From an uncultured Collinsella sp. (GTDB taxonomy: Bacteria > Actinomycetota > Coriobacteriia > Coriobacteriales > Coriobacteriaceae), in assembly GCA_958443265.1 (NCBI GenBank), contig CAUCKA010000002.1:1-64000 (forward strand): DNA of 64,000 bases. The letters run 5' to 3'. Below, in pieces: positions 1-10,408 of this stretch. A program made the translations under genes and the position numbers. The notes below the pieces were generated by a model. That model worked only from the letters and a program-made list of their open reading frames with translations. It had not been told where the DNA came from and searched no databases. Position 1 is the first letter of the stretch. Each line of letters starts with the position of its first letter.

Positions 1-91
1 ACGGCAAAACACCCCACAATGCAAACCTTCGCCACCTGCACTAATGATACCGCCAGCTAACACTATTACCAAAAGAAGCCGCGCGCTCCTC

Positions 92-126
92 ACCACCACA
101 AAGGGGACAGGCACCTTTGTGGTGGT
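92..126. repeat. Palindromic repeat, family A, copy 1
   Basis: A near-perfect palindrome with arms ACCACCACAAAGG and CCTTTGTGGTGGT around a GGACAGG-type centre. The same unit recurs at 959-993, 42582-42616 and 54098-54132, always between genes. The stretch 1-236 holds no convincing gene apart from this repeat. Confidence 0.85.
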
Positions 127-236
127 TTTCGACGCTAACGGTCGACCATCTCGCGCAATGAGATTAAACTTGAATTGTTCTCTGAACATATCCATTTCTG
201 CCTATCCTCAACAGATCTTTGTCTCGAGGAGCGCAT

Positions 237-905
237 ATGAAGCCGCCTCATTCCACCGGTCGCAACGTCATCGCCATTCTCGCCATACCCATCGTGATGC
301 TCTTCCTTATCGTCATCACGCCCTTTTCCCTTGGTATCACCTCGCCCTTCGATTTATGCGGAATGGTCGACGCCGGCTCGCGTGCCACCTCGCTCTCCTT
401 TATCTGTCGCGGCGTGTTTTACGAAGATGGAATTCCCACCGGAAGTTGGCAGTCAAAGTTGCCACTGCTCGGTCAGATCGACGGATGCTCCCCCTATTTC
501 TGCCTTGGACCTCAGACGCTAAACTATCTAATCGACGACCAGCCACTCGACTTCATCACCCTCGCCTACGACTACGCACCAAACACCGATGAGCGCCACA
601 TGAACCAAGTCCTCGACAAGATGCTTGGACAGTGCGGGCTCACCGAGGAGGCCGGTCGAACCATCTATAGCAACCAGAAATTAAAGCGAACAGAACTCCG
701 CCGTGTCGGAAAAATCAAAGGGCGAAACGGGGCCGCCTACTGGGATGCCTGGGCAACACGCGACAAGGGCGAATTCGGACACAGCACCTATATGGTCACT
801 GTCTACACCAAAGACGGAATTAAGGACAATGTTGACGATTTCGCGTCATCCAAACTCGGCATCCCCAAAACAACCAAACCCGCCAGCCCAGATGAAATTC
901 TGTAG
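237..905 (+). CDS. Hypothetical membrane-anchored protein
   Basis: A protein of 222 residues that I do not recognise. Residues about 8-30 form one strongly hydrophobic segment after a short basic N-terminus, so it is probably anchored in the membrane with the rest outside. The remainder is soluble and mixed, with several cysteines in the first half (for example near LSFICRG and DGCSPYFCLG) that could form disulfides. I chose the ATG at 237 because GAGGAG lies five bases upstream; a TTG 18 bases earlier is possible but has no better ribosome site. It stands alone between two copies of repeat family A. Function is unknown. Confidence 0.6.
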   Translation: MKPPHSTGRNVIAILAIPIVMLFLIVITPFSLGITSPFDLCGMVDAGSRATSLSFICRGVFYEDGIPTGSWQSKLPLLGQIDGCSPYFCLGPQTLNYLIDDQPLDFITLAYDYAPNTDERHMNQVLDKMLGQCGLTEEAGRTIYSNQKLKRTELRRVGKIKGRNGAAYWDAWATRDKGEFGHSTYMVTVYTKDGIKDNVDDFASSKLGIPKTTKPASPDEIL

Positions 906-958
906 AGCCGCCCATTAACATGCCGCTCAACGATCACAACAGCATCGAGCTCGTCCCC

Positions 959-993
959 ACCACCACAAAGGTGCCTGCCCCCTTTGTGGTGGT
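959..993. repeat. Palindromic repeat, family A, copy 2
   Basis: Same arms as the copy at 92-126, with the centre inverted (GTGCCTGCCCC). Together the two copies bracket the small membrane-protein gene at 237-905. Confidence 0.85.
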
Positions 994-1092
994 TTTCAAC
1001 AAAAAGAAGCCGCCCCGATAACAGAGGCGGCATCAAGCAAGTCTATTTTTGGCGTCCCTCAAGACCCAACGAGAACATCGCGGTAGCCCCGG

Positions 1093-1150
1093 CCACACCT
1101 TTCCCTCGGGCGACCCTCGCGAAGCGCGTGAGCACGAGGGAAAGGTGTGG
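1093..1150. terminator. Hairpin downstream of the hydratase gene
   Basis: Perfect 16-base arms, CCACACCTTTCCCTCG and its complement, with a GC-rich loop. It lies just beyond the stop of the minus-strand hydratase gene (stop at 1169). There is no clear U tract, so it may be a repeat or RNA-stabilising hairpin instead of an intrinsic terminator. Confidence 0.5.
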
Positions 1151-1168
1151 CAGGGGCGTACAGCAGAG

Positions 1169-3469
1169 TTACTCGGCAGCGGCCTTGAACTTGTTGTAGT
1201 TGATCAGACAGCCGGCCTTGACGATGGCACGTTCTTCGGCCGTCATATCGGCAATGTAGAGCACAATCTGCTCGACCGCACCATCGGCGCGCACCACGTA
1301 GGCAGCGATGTCCTTTAGGTCGCCATCGAGCGCGGCACGGATACCCGGCACAAAGACGTAATCGCCCACCTCAAAGTTGGGCTCGGCCTCCATCTGGAAG
1401 GGCACCATGCCCCAGTTCATCACGTTGGAGCGATAGCGCTTGGTGGCGTACTCGTGGACGATGTTGGCCAGGCCGCCAATTACGCGCTGGCAGCTCGCGG
1501 CCTGCTCGCGGGCGCTGCCGTCGCCAGGCTTCTTGGCGTAAATCATGGAACCGAACTCGGTCGCCTTGGCATCGGCCGCGACACCCGCGCCGGCCAGCGC
1601 CTCAAACACACCGGCAAGCTCGGCATCGAACGCCGCCAGGTCGCCCGCGGACTCGCCGGCAACGCGACGCTTCTCCACAGCGTCGACCTCCTTGGAGCGA
1701 CCCACGTAGGCCGGGTCGCGGCGGCTCAGCGTAAACTCAGCCAGGCCCAGCGGGTTGGAGCGGAAGGAGCTCGTCTCGCCCGAGGGAATGAGCTCGTCGG
1801 TCGTGGTGACCGGGTCCATGATCTTGGAGCAAACCTTGAGCAGGATGTCGTCGCCGAGCGGCTCCATCGCGGGCCACGGCTTGATGTTGGGGCCTTCGAC
1901 CAGCTCGTCGGCAGGCTCCGCCTTGCCAAAGCCCCAGTACACGCGCTTCTTGTACGGCGCGTCGTCAAAGGTGTACTCGCAGGCCTCGTCCCAAGTGTCC
2001 TCGGGCAGGTCGGTCGCCGGCGTCAGGACGCCGCCGTTGGCAGCCGTTGCCGCAATGGAGCGGGCGTCCATCAGGGCCACGGCGCTCAGCTGGCCATTAC
2101 CCGGCTTGGAACCCTCGCGGTTGGGGAAGTTGCGCGTGGTGTGACGGATCGAAAGGCCGTTGTTGGCGGGCGTGTCGCCGGCGCCGAAGCACGGGCCGCA
2201 GAATGCCGTGCGCACGATTGCGCCGGCCTCCATGAGGTCGTAGATGTAGCCGCGGCGTGTAAGTTCGAGCGCCACGGGCTGGCTCGTGGGATAGACCGAC
2301 AGCGAGAACTCGCCGCAGCCGGTATTGGCGCCCTTGAGCACGCGGGCAGCCTGGACCACGGAGTCATAGTTGCCGCCCGAGCAGCCGGCGATAACGCCCT
2401 GCTGCACGTGCAGCTTGCCGTCGACGATCTTGTCGAGCAGGCTAAAGTGCGTCTTGCCCTCGCCGATCTTGGCGGCCTCGAGCTCCACCTCGTGCAGGAT
2501 GTCCTCGAGGTTCTCGTTGAGCTCGTCGATCTCAAAGCCGTTGGAAGGATGGAACGGCAGTGCGATCATGGGCTTGATGCTCGACAGGTCGACCTCGACG
2601 CAACCGTCGTAGTAGGCGACATCGGCGGGCTTGAGCTCGCGATAGTCGTCGCCGCGGCCGTGCATGGTCAAAAACGCGTGCGTGTCCTCGTCGGTGGCCC
2701 AGATGCTCGACAGGCAGGTGGTCTCGGTGGTCATGACGTCAACGCCGTTGCGGTAGTCGGTCGTCATGCTCGCGATGCCCGGGCCCACAAACTCCATGAC
2801 ATTGTTCTTGACGTAGCCCTTGGCAAAGACGGCGCGAATGATGGCGAGCGCCACGTCGTGCGGGCCGACGCCGGGGCGCGGGGCGCCCGTGAGGTAGATG
2901 GCCACGACGCCGGGATAGGCGACATCGTAGGTGTCGCGCAGCAGCTGCTTTGCCAACTCGCCGCCGCCCTCGCCCACGGCTATGGTACCCAGGGCACCAT
3001 AGCGGGTGTGCGAGTCGGAACCCAGGATCATCTTGCCGCAACCGGCGAAGTTCTCGCGCATAAAGGAGTGGATGACGGCGATGTGCGGCGGAACGAAGAT
3101 GCCGCCGTACTTCTTGGCTGCGGAAAGGCCAAAGACGTGGTCGTCCTCATTGATGGTGCCGCCCACGGCGCACAGCGAGTTATGGCAGTTGGTGAGCACG
3201 TAAGGCAGCGGGAACTGCTCCATGCCCGAAGCGCGCGCCGTCTGGATGATGCCGACAAAGGTGATGTCGTGGCTCGCCATGGCATCGAAGCGAATCTTGA
3301 GTGCCTCGGGGTCGCCCGACGTATTGTGTGCCTGGAGGATCGAATACGCGATGGTGCCGCGCTTGGCATCCTCGGGTGTCTGCGTAATACCGCGCTCGGC
3401 AGCCTCGGCCGCAGGCACAACCTCGCTGCCGCCGCGCAGGTAGATGCCGTCCTCGTACAGCTTGACCAT
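1169..3469 (-). CDS. Aconitase-family hydratase (YbhJ-like)
   Basis: A 766-residue member of the aconitase superfamily. Visible signatures are GSDSHTRYG in the first third, the iron-sulfur cysteine motif CSGGNYDS, a second cluster segment FCGPCFGAGDTP, and a C-terminal swivel-type domain with RSNVMNWGMVPFQ. Its length and layout match the uncharacterised YbhJ-type hydratases and not standard AcnA or AcnB, so a substrate other than citrate is possible. I chose the ATG at 3469 because GGGAG lies five bases upstream; a longer frame with a GTG start at 3571 adds about 34 residues but has no good ribosome site. It is monocistronic, followed by the hairpin at 1093-1150. Substrate not known. Confidence 0.8.
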   Translation of the reverse strand: MVKLYEDGIYLRGGSEVVPAAEAAERGITQTPEDAKRGTIAYSILQAHNTSGDPEALKIRFDAMASHDITFVGIIQTARASGMEQFPLPYVLTNCHNSLCAVGGTINEDDHVFGLSAAKKYGGIFVPPHIAVIHSFMRENFAGCGKMILGSDSHTRYGALGTIAVGEGGGELAKQLLRDTYDVAYPGVVAIYLTGAPRPGVGPHDVALAIIRAVFAKGYVKNNVMEFVGPGIASMTTDYRNGVDVMTTETTCLSSIWATDEDTHAFLTMHGRGDDYRELKPADVAYYDGCVEVDLSSIKPMIALPFHPSNGFEIDELNENLEDILHEVELEAAKIGEGKTHFSLLDKIVDGKLHVQQGVIAGCSGGNYDSVVQAARVLKGANTGCGEFSLSVYPTSQPVALELTRRGYIYDLMEAGAIVRTAFCGPCFGAGDTPANNGLSIRHTTRNFPNREGSKPGNGQLSAVALMDARSIAATAANGGVLTPATDLPEDTWDEACEYTFDDAPYKKRVYWGFGKAEPADELVEGPNIKPWPAMEPLGDDILLKVCSKIMDPVTTTDELIPSGETSSFRSNPLGLAEFTLSRRDPAYVGRSKEVDAVEKRRVAGESAGDLAAFDAELAGVFEALAGAGVAADAKATEFGSMIYAKKPGDGSAREQAASCQRVIGGLANIVHEYATKRYRSNVMNWGMVPFQMEAEPNFEVGDYVFVPGIRAALDGDLKDIAAYVVRADGAVEQIVLYIADMTAEERAIVKAGCLINYNKFKAAAE

Positions 3470-3631
3470 ACTGTCTCCCACTCTGCCCAAAAGATTTGGG
3501 CGCATAGCATACATTCGTTCAATATCGTGCCATAGAACGGTTGCGAGTGGGTTACGAATCTCTGCGTTCACTTTATCTCAGTAAAGCAGAGGACGAGTTA
3601 GGTCCTGGGGAGGCAGACTTAGACGCTCAAA

Positions 3632-3700
3632 TGACGAGAGTGGATAATCTCCCACTTTGAGCCTGCAAACAGGCAAAAAACGGGAGATTATCCACTCTCA
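3632..3700. repeat. Palindromic repeat, family C, copy 1
   Basis: Arms GAGAGTGGATAATCTCCC and GGGAGATTATCCACTCTC enclose CACTTTGAGCCTGC and CAGGCAAAAAA. The same unit is at 40471-40540 and 52263-52331. It lies between the hydratase and hspR. Confidence 0.85.
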
Positions 3701-3710
3701 TTCTGCAGGT

Positions 3711-3737
3711 ACTCATTTAAGTCTGTCCCCAATGAGT
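3711..3737. repeat. Palindromic repeat, family D, copy 1
   Basis: ACTCATTTAAGTCTGTCCCCAATGAGT type: short arms ACTCATT and AATGAGT around a GTCCCC core. Related units occur near 32483, 41344, 45529 and 52341. It directly abuts the end of hspR. Confidence 0.75.
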
Positions 3738-3739
3738 GC

Positions 3740-4156
3740 CTACAGGTCGCCGCCCGTGCCCAGCAGTTTGCGCATGACTTGCTCGGGGTTGACCGAGCCG
3801 TCGCGCGGGGCCAGGGCGGTGATCTTCTTCTGCATCTTATACTCGTGCAGCTCGTCCTCGAGCTGGCGCACGCGGGCGCGGAGCTTTTCGTTCTCGCGCT
3901 CGCGCTCCTCGGCACGCTCCTTCATATCGAGGATGCGCACCACGCCGGCAAGGTTGATGCCCTCGTCAGTCAGCTGGTTGATGAGCTCCAGGCGCTCGAT
4001 ATCGGCACGCGAATACAGACGCGTGTTGCCGCCCGAGCGCTGGGGGTTCACCAAGCCCTTGGACTCGTAGACGCGCAGAGTCTGCGGGTGCATGCCGGTC
4101 AGCTCGGCCGCCACGCTGATCATGTACAGCGGTTTGTTCCTATTGTCCTCGGCCAT
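3740..4156 (-). CDS. hspR: HspR-type MerR-family heat-shock repressor
   Basis: A 138-residue regulator. Residues about 10-75 form a MerR helix-turn-helix with the typical stretch HPQTLRVYESKGLV and the wing RSGGNTRLYS. Residues 80-120 are a charged coiled coil (ERERENEKLRARVRQLEDEL). In actinobacteria HspR binds inverted repeats upstream of dnaK with DnaK as co-repressor. Here it is the last gene of the dnaK-grpE-dnaJ-hspR cluster on the minus strand, 72 bases after dnaJ, which strongly supports the assignment. The ATG at 4156 follows a purine-rich ribosome site. Confidence 0.92.
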   Translation of the reverse strand: MAEDNRNKPLYMISVAAELTGMHPQTLRVYESKGLVNPQRSGGNTRLYSRADIERLELINQLTDEGINLAGVVRILDMKERAEERERENEKLRARVRQLEDELHEYKMQKKITALAPRDGSVNPEQVMRKLLGTGGDL

Positions 4157-4228
4157 GCTACCTGACCCCTTTCCGTCTCGTTATCGTCCATCATAAGCCC
4201 GCGGGCGTGGGCGTGCGCCGCGACCGCC

Positions 4229-5194
4229 CTAGTACGTCGCCTTGTAACGATTGACCTTCTCGCGATAGTCGCGCGTGTCGGCCTCGCGCAGCTTGGTCAT
4301 GGCATCGCGTTCATCGTCGGACAGGTTCGTGGGAACCTGCACCTTGATCTCGACGAGCAGCGCGCCCGTGCGGCCACGGTGCTTAACATCGGGCGCGCCC
4401 ATCTCCTTAAAGCGGAACTTCTTGCCCGTCTGGGTGCCCGCCGGCACCTTCAGACGAACCGTCGCGCCGCCGGGTGTGGGCACATCCACCGTGCAGCCGA
4501 GCGCCGCCTCGTAAACCGAGATCGGTACCTCCATGGTCACATCGGCACCCTTGCGCTTAAACAGCGGGTGCTCCTCCACATGCGTGGTCACGACCAGGTC
4601 GCCGCGCTCGCCACCCGCAACGCCATACTCGCCGCGACGCTTGTAGCGTAGTTTGCCGCCGTCGACCGCACCTGCGGGAACCGAGACCGTAATGGTTTGC
4701 TGCTCGCCCGTCGAGGGAATGCGATAGGTGACCTTGTGCGTCACGCCGCGAAACGCGTCCTCGGCCGTCACGTCGACAGTCAGCGACAGGTCGCCGCCCT
4801 TGCGAGCACGGCTGCGACCCGCACCGGCACCGGCATTACCCGCAGCCCCGGCAAAGCCCGAGCCCCAATCGCTGCCCCAAGCGCCGTTGCCGCTAAAGAT
4901 GCTGTCGAAGATATCGCCCCAGCCGCTGGCGCCCGCGCCGGCACCGTAGCCGCCGCCATACGCGCCGCCCGCGCCCGGCATGCCGCCGAACATGAGCATC
5001 TGGTCGTACTCTTTGCGCTTCTTCTCGTCCGAAAGCGTCTCGTAAGCCTCGCTAATCTCCTTGAACTTGGCCTCGTCGCCGCCGGCATCGGGGTGGTATT
5101 TTTGCGCGAGCTTGCGAAACGCGCTCTTGATCTCTTTGTCGGAGGCGCTCTTGGATACGCCCAGGATGTCATAGAAGGTTTTGCCTGCAGCCAT
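4229..5194 (-). CDS. dnaJ: DnaJ-family co-chaperone lacking the zinc-finger domain
   Basis: A 321-residue J-domain protein. Residues 6-70 are the J domain with the HPD tripeptide at 34-36. Residues about 70-130 are a Gly/Ala-rich linker, and the C-terminal substrate-binding domains follow directly. The four CXXCXGXG zinc-binding repeats of type I DnaJ are absent, so this is a type II (CbpA-like) protein. It stimulates DnaK ATPase and hands over unfolded substrates. It is third in the dnaK operon, separated from grpE by a strong hairpin (5267-5296) that should lower its expression relative to dnaK and grpE. Confidence 0.92.
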   Translation of the reverse strand: MAAGKTFYDILGVSKSASDKEIKSAFRKLAQKYHPDAGGDEAKFKEISEAYETLSDEKKRKEYDQMLMFGGMPGAGGAYGGGYGAGAGASGWGDIFDSIFSGNGAWGSDWGSGFAGAAGNAGAGAGRSRARKGGDLSLTVDVTAEDAFRGVTHKVTYRIPSTGEQQTITVSVPAGAVDGGKLRYKRRGEYGVAGGERGDLVVTTHVEEHPLFKRKGADVTMEVPISVYEAALGCTVDVPTPGGATVRLKVPAGTQTGKKFRFKEMGAPDVKHRGRTGALLVEIKVQVPTNLSDDERDAMTKLREADTRDYREKVNRYKATY

Positions 5195-5266
5195 CGTAGC
5201 TCCTCTCCTGTTTCATCCACCGCTCAACGGGCGGCGGCTCATACTGTCATATGGCACTAGGCCAGA

Positions 5267-5296
5267 AAGGGCCCCGGGTGTTGCCCCGGGGCCCTT
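5267..5296 (-). terminator. Hairpin between grpE and dnaJ (attenuating terminator)
   Basis: AAGGGCCCCGGG pairs with CCCGGGGCCCTT over 12 bases with a short loop. On the minus strand it is followed by TTTCTGG, a weak U tract. It lies in the 107-base gap between grpE and dnaJ and probably causes partial termination or protects the upstream mRNA. Confidence 0.75.
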
Positions 5297-5301
5297 CTCA
5301 A

Positions 5302-6144
5302 TTACTCCTCGGTGCTCTCAGCCGTATCGGCCGCAGCATCCTCGGGCGCCGCTTCGGGCTCCGGTGCGGGGCGCTTCTCGCCACCGTAGGTCACCGTCAC
5401 CATCGCGGAGCGCAGGATGCGGTCCGCCATGCGGTAGCCCTTCTGGTACACGTCGTTGACGGTCTCGTCGTACTGCGATGCGTCCTCGACACGCCCCACG
5501 GCCTGGTGCTCGAGCGGATCGAACGCCTCGCCCTTGGGGTCGATGGGCTCAACGCCCTCGTGCGCAAACACATCGAGCAGCTTGGCATGCACCGCATCAA
5601 CGCCATCGACGAACTGCTTAAAGTCGTCGGAAAGCTCCTGGCTACGGGCATGGTCGATTGCACGCTCGATATCGTCAACCACCGGCAACAGCGCGGTGAC
5701 AAGCTTCTCGGTCGCGCGCTCGCGCTCGGCGATACGCTCGCTGGCGGTGCGGCGACGGAAGTTCTCCCAGTCGGCCTGCAGACGGGCGGTACGCTCGGTG
5801 GCGTCCTTTGCCTTGTCCTCGGCGGCCTTCTGAGCCTCTGCCGCAGCATCGAGCTCGCTGCGTACGTCGGCAAGCTCCTTTTGGGCCTGCTCGAACTTGA
5901 GCTTAAAGTCGTTGTCGGCGGCTTCCTCACCGGCGCGGATAGCGGCTTCCACCATCTCGTCCTCGGTCATCGTCGCCTCCTTGTTGGAATCCTCTACCTG
6001 GTTCTCGGCAGCCTCGGCGGCCTCGGCCTCGTTGGCCTCGGTATCGTCGACGGCCTCTACGGGAATCTTCACGTCCTTCTCCTCAGAGTCAACGGGGGCG
6101 GCGCCAGCGGCGGCCGCCTCCGTGCGAGCTTTACGGGCGGACAT
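5302..6144 (-). CDS. grpE: Nucleotide exchange factor GrpE
   Basis: A 280-residue GrpE, longer than usual because of an acidic Ala/Glu-rich N-terminal extension (about residues 1-75) and a Pro/Glu/Ala tail. The core shows the long coiled coil (about 80-145, containing DWENFRRRT) and the beta-domain ending in NDVYQKGYRMADRILR, the classic GrpE signature. It releases ADP from DnaK. The gene starts two bases after the dnaK stop codon, implying translational coupling. Confidence 0.95.
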   Translation of the reverse strand: MSARKARTEAAAAGAAPVDSEEKDVKIPVEAVDDTEANEAEAAEAAENQVEDSNKEATMTEDEMVEAAIRAGEEAADNDFKLKFEQAQKELADVRSELDAAAEAQKAAEDKAKDATERTARLQADWENFRRRTASERIAERERATEKLVTALLPVVDDIERAIDHARSQELSDDFKQFVDGVDAVHAKLLDVFAHEGVEPIDPKGEAFDPLEHQAVGRVEDASQYDETVNDVYQKGYRMADRILRSAMVTVTYGGEKRPAPEPEAAPEDAAADTAESTEE

Positions 6145-6146
6145 GA

Positions 6147-8039
<1,893 letters not shown>

Positions 8040-8308
8040 TAGAAATTCCCTCTCTCTTTTGCGTTCGCGCCGCCTCGACGGTCTGTCGCGCGGCGCTTCG
8101 GCTTGTCTTTCAGGATGTAGTGTATCCCCTTATGGGCCGGAATATACAAAATCTAAGTCAATTCATATAAGATTTCTTATTGCTGAGAGTTTAGGTTCGT
8201 AAAAGCGCAGGTAGAAGCGCTATTTGAGTTCTCGGAAAATCTATTGAGATCTATGTAGAGATGGCTGAGGTTTGCGTCCGGGGGTGCCTGGGGGCCGTCT
8301 TGCGGCAA
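8040..8308 (-). promoter_or_regulatory. dnaK upstream region
   Basis: Non-coding region that must contain the heat-shock promoter. An AT-rich patch with an imperfect dyad (AAATCT ... AGATTT, 8149-8175) is the best candidate control site. I could not find a clean copy of the HspR inverted repeat (CTTGAGT-N7-ACTCAAG), so operator placement is open. Confidence 0.4.
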
Positions 8309-8478
8309 GCGCATCCCGGTTTGAGCGTGGATTCCGGGTCGCAGTTTCCGTCTGAAGGCTCAACCGGAAACCGTATCCCGTTTTGAGAGCTGATACCGGG
8401 TCGCAGTTTCCGCTAGCGGGCCCAACCGGAAACTGCGACCCGGTTTTCGGCCAAATAACGGGATGCCCTTTCCGCAGG
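8309..8478. repeat. Composite palindromic repeat, family E, copy 1
   Basis: Repeating units built from GCATCCCG, TTTGAG, CCGGGTCGCAGTTTCCG and CCGGAAAC, alternating in direct and inverted order. A second copy with the same word order lies at 32279-32448. Confidence 0.8.
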
Positions 8479-8523
8479 CGCGCTCAATAGGTCAATATTA
8501 CAAGTCACCTATAGCTAACATTT

Positions 8524-8556
8524 GCGCAGCTCAACGGCCCCACCTGCGCGTTTTTT
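8524..8556 (+). terminator. Rho-independent terminator-like hairpin
   Basis: GCGCAG and CTGCGC with a 14-base loop, followed by GTTTTTT on the plus strand. No recognised gene lies upstream on this strand between dnaK and here, so it may end a short unannotated transcript or be fortuitous. The remaining bases up to 8697 hold the ferredoxin promoter region. Confidence 0.4.
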
Positions 8557-8697
8557 AGTAAACCTTGGCATACTCGGCGAACGGTATGAAGATGCCGGCC
8601 AGAGGGTATTGCAAACGGTCGCTCCCGTGGTATGTTTTTGCCCGAATCAAACCGGCGCGCATCGCCTGTAGCGTCGGTCAACAGAGAGGAAACTACC

Positions 8698-8883
8698 ATG
8701 GCTCATCCCGTAATTGATGCCGACGAGTGCATCGCTTGTGGCGTTTGCGTCGACTCCTGCCCCGCTGGCGTTCTGGAGCTCCAGGACGTCGCTACCGTCG
8801 CCGACGAGGACTCCTGCGTCGCCTGTGGCGCTTGCCAGGACGCTTGCCCCGCTGGCGCGATCACCGAGATCGTCGAGGAGTAA
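8698..8883 (+). CDS. 2[4Fe-4S] ferredoxin
   Basis: A 61-residue clostridial-type ferredoxin with two cluster motifs, CIACGVCVDSCPAG and CVACGACQDACPAG, arranged as an internal duplication. It carries low-potential electrons, for example between pyruvate oxidoreductase and hydrogenases. The ATG at 8698 is preceded by GAGAGGAAAC and gives the usual length. The gene is single and is followed by a strong terminator. Confidence 0.95.
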   Translation: MAHPVIDADECIACGVCVDSCPAGVLELQDVATVADEDSCVACGACQDACPAGAITEIVEE

Positions 8884-8922
8884 CAACTCCCCCACTTGCA
8901 CACTCAAAAGTACACCGTGCAC

Positions 8923-8964
8923 AAAAAAGGAGGCTTCCGCATCGCCGCGGAGGCCTCCTTTTTT
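8923..8964 (+). terminator. Rho-independent terminator of the ferredoxin gene
   Basis: AAAAAAGGAGGC pairs with GCCTCCTTTTTT, giving a hairpin with a U tract on both strands. It may also serve the convergent niaR end. Confidence 0.9.
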
Positions 8965-8999
8965 GCATTCGTGGGCAGCTAATTGGGGACGGTGTCGGG

Positions 9000-9545
9000 C
9001 TAGGACAAATCATCCTCGTAGGGCATTAAATCGGCAAGGTAGCCCTTCTCCTTGAGTATGGCCTCGATCTCGTCGAGGGTCTGCTCGTCCTCCGCCGCGA
9101 TGCGATGGAAGTGGTAGCCGCTCGTCACCGTTAGTAGTGGAAAGCTCTTGCCGCTCTCGATATCGTGCAGGTAGCGCTCAACATCGCGACGATTGCGGAT
9201 GTCCAGGTCGGCTGTGATCTTGCCGTACACACGATGGTTGACGATCACGTTGAGCACGGCGCCACCCGCGTCGACGATACTCGTAAGCTCGTCGCCCGCC
9301 TGCTCCACGCCGTGGCGCACCTTAACAAGACGCGTGGGCACGGCGGGGCTACTCGCGGCTTCCTGCAGCACGTAGCCGCGGTTGGTCGCCACGATATCGT
9401 GCCCATCGGCACGCAACAGGGCAATATCCTGAACCACGACCTGACGGCTCACGCCAACCTCGCGGGCAAGTGCGCTGCCCGAAACGGGCTCCTTGGCTCC
9501 TTCAAGCACGCCCATGATGGCACGGCGACGCTCGCGGGCGTTCAT
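9000..9545 (-). CDS. niaR: NiaR-type niacin-responsive repressor
   Basis: A 181-residue repressor. Residues 5-60 form a winged helix-turn-helix (SGSALAREVGVSRQVVVQDI). The rest is a 3H domain, named for its histidines, visible as VRHG, VNHRVYG and SGYHFHR. NiaR binds nicotinate and represses NAD biosynthesis and niacin uptake genes. It is the last gene of nadA-nadB-nadC-niaR; its ATG overlaps the nadC stop by one base. Autoregulation of this operon is the natural inference, perhaps through the palindromes at 11804-11838 or 12909-12952. Confidence 0.9.
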   Translation of the reverse strand: MNARERRRAIMGVLEGAKEPVSGSALAREVGVSRQVVVQDIALLRADGHDIVATNRGYVLQEAASSPAVPTRLVKVRHGVEQAGDELTSIVDAGGAVLNVIVNHRVYGKITADLDIRNRRDVERYLHDIESGKSFPLLTVTSGYHFHRIAAEDEQTLDEIEAILKEKGYLADLMPYEDDLS

Positions 9546-10405
9546 TATTTACCGTCCAGCAGACGCAGGTGCTTAAGCGAGAGGTCGAGGATCGGCGCAG
9601 AGTGCGTCAGGGCGCCCGAGCTAATATAGTCGACACCCAGATCGGCCAGGGCGCGAATGTTGCTGGCGTCCACGTTGCCCGAGCACTCGGTCTTGGCGCG
9701 GCCATCGATAAGCTCAATCGCGGCAGCCATGTCGTCGTGGGTCATGTTGTCGAACATGATGATGTCGGCGCCGGCTTCCACGGCCTCGCGCACCATGTCC
9801 AGGTTCTCGCACTCGATCTCGACCGTCGTGGTAAACGATGCATGGGCGCGCGCCATCTCGATCGCACGCATCACGCCGCCGGCGGCGTCGATGTGGTTGT
9901 CCTTGAGCATGACGGCCGTCGACAGGTTGTAACGGTGGTTGCTGCCGCCGCCGATCTCGACCGCGGCCTTCTCGAAGACGCGCATGCCCGGCGTGGTCTT
10001 GCGCGTGTCGACGAGCACGGTCTTGGTTCCCTCGAGCGCCGCGGCCATGCTGTGCGTGTAGGTAGCGATGCCGCTCATGCGCTGCAGGTAGTTGAGCGCC
10101 ACGCGCTCACCCGAAAGCAGCACGCGCGCATCGCCCCGCACCTGACCCACATGGTCGCCGGCATGCACCTCGTCGCCATCCGAAACATCGAACAACACGG
10201 AGCTCTGCGGATCCAGCAGCTCAAAGGTGCGAGCGAATACGTCCAGGCCGGCGATAATGCCATCGGCCTTGGCGATGAGCTCAACGGTAGCGGGGCGCGC
10301 CGTGGGGCACACGCTCGCCGTACTCACGTCCTCAAACGTGATGTCCTCGCGCAGAGCCTGCAAAATCAGATCATCGACGACGAGCTTCATGGTAATGGGA
10401 TTCAT
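9545..10405 (-). CDS. nadC: Nicotinate-nucleotide pyrophosphorylase
   Basis: A 286-residue quinolinate phosphoribosyltransferase that turns quinolinate and PRPP into nicotinate mononucleotide. Visible signatures are SGIATYTH, DTRKTTPGMR near the middle, GGSNHRYNLS with the lysine-containing MLKDNHI after it, and EIECENLD plus IMFDNM in the barrel. Length is normal. It follows nadB with a three-base gap and overlaps niaR by one base. Confidence 0.97.
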   Translation of the reverse strand: MNPITMKLVVDDLILQALREDITFEDVSTASVCPTARPATVELIAKADGIIAGLDVFARTFELLDPQSSVLFDVSDGDEVHAGDHVGQVRGDARVLLSGERVALNYLQRMSGIATYTHSMAAALEGTKTVLVDTRKTTPGMRVFEKAAVEIGGGSNHRYNLSTAVMLKDNHIDAAGGVMRAIEMARAHASFTTTVEIECENLDMVREAVEAGADIIMFDNMTHDDMAAAIELIDGRAKTECSGNVDASNIRALADLGVDYISSGALTHSAPILDLSLKHLRLLDGK

Positions 10406-10408
10406 GGT

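Noticed and set aside
1454..3535. Very long open frame on the plus strand opposite the hydratase gene
   Set aside because: It mirrors a recognised aconitase-family gene, reads as low-complexity Ala/Gly/Val/His sequence and has no ribosome site. Such mirror frames are common in GC-rich genes; the one opposite dnaK (6492-8042) was rejected for the same reason.
8040..8308. HspR operator (HAIR) upstream of dnaK
   Set aside because: No sequence fits CTTGAGT-N7-ACTCAAG well enough; only a weak AAATCT...AGATTT dyad is present, so I did not call an operator.
8479..8697. A small RNA gene ending at the terminator 8524-8556
   Set aside because: There is a plausible terminator, but no promoter or conserved body that I can defend.
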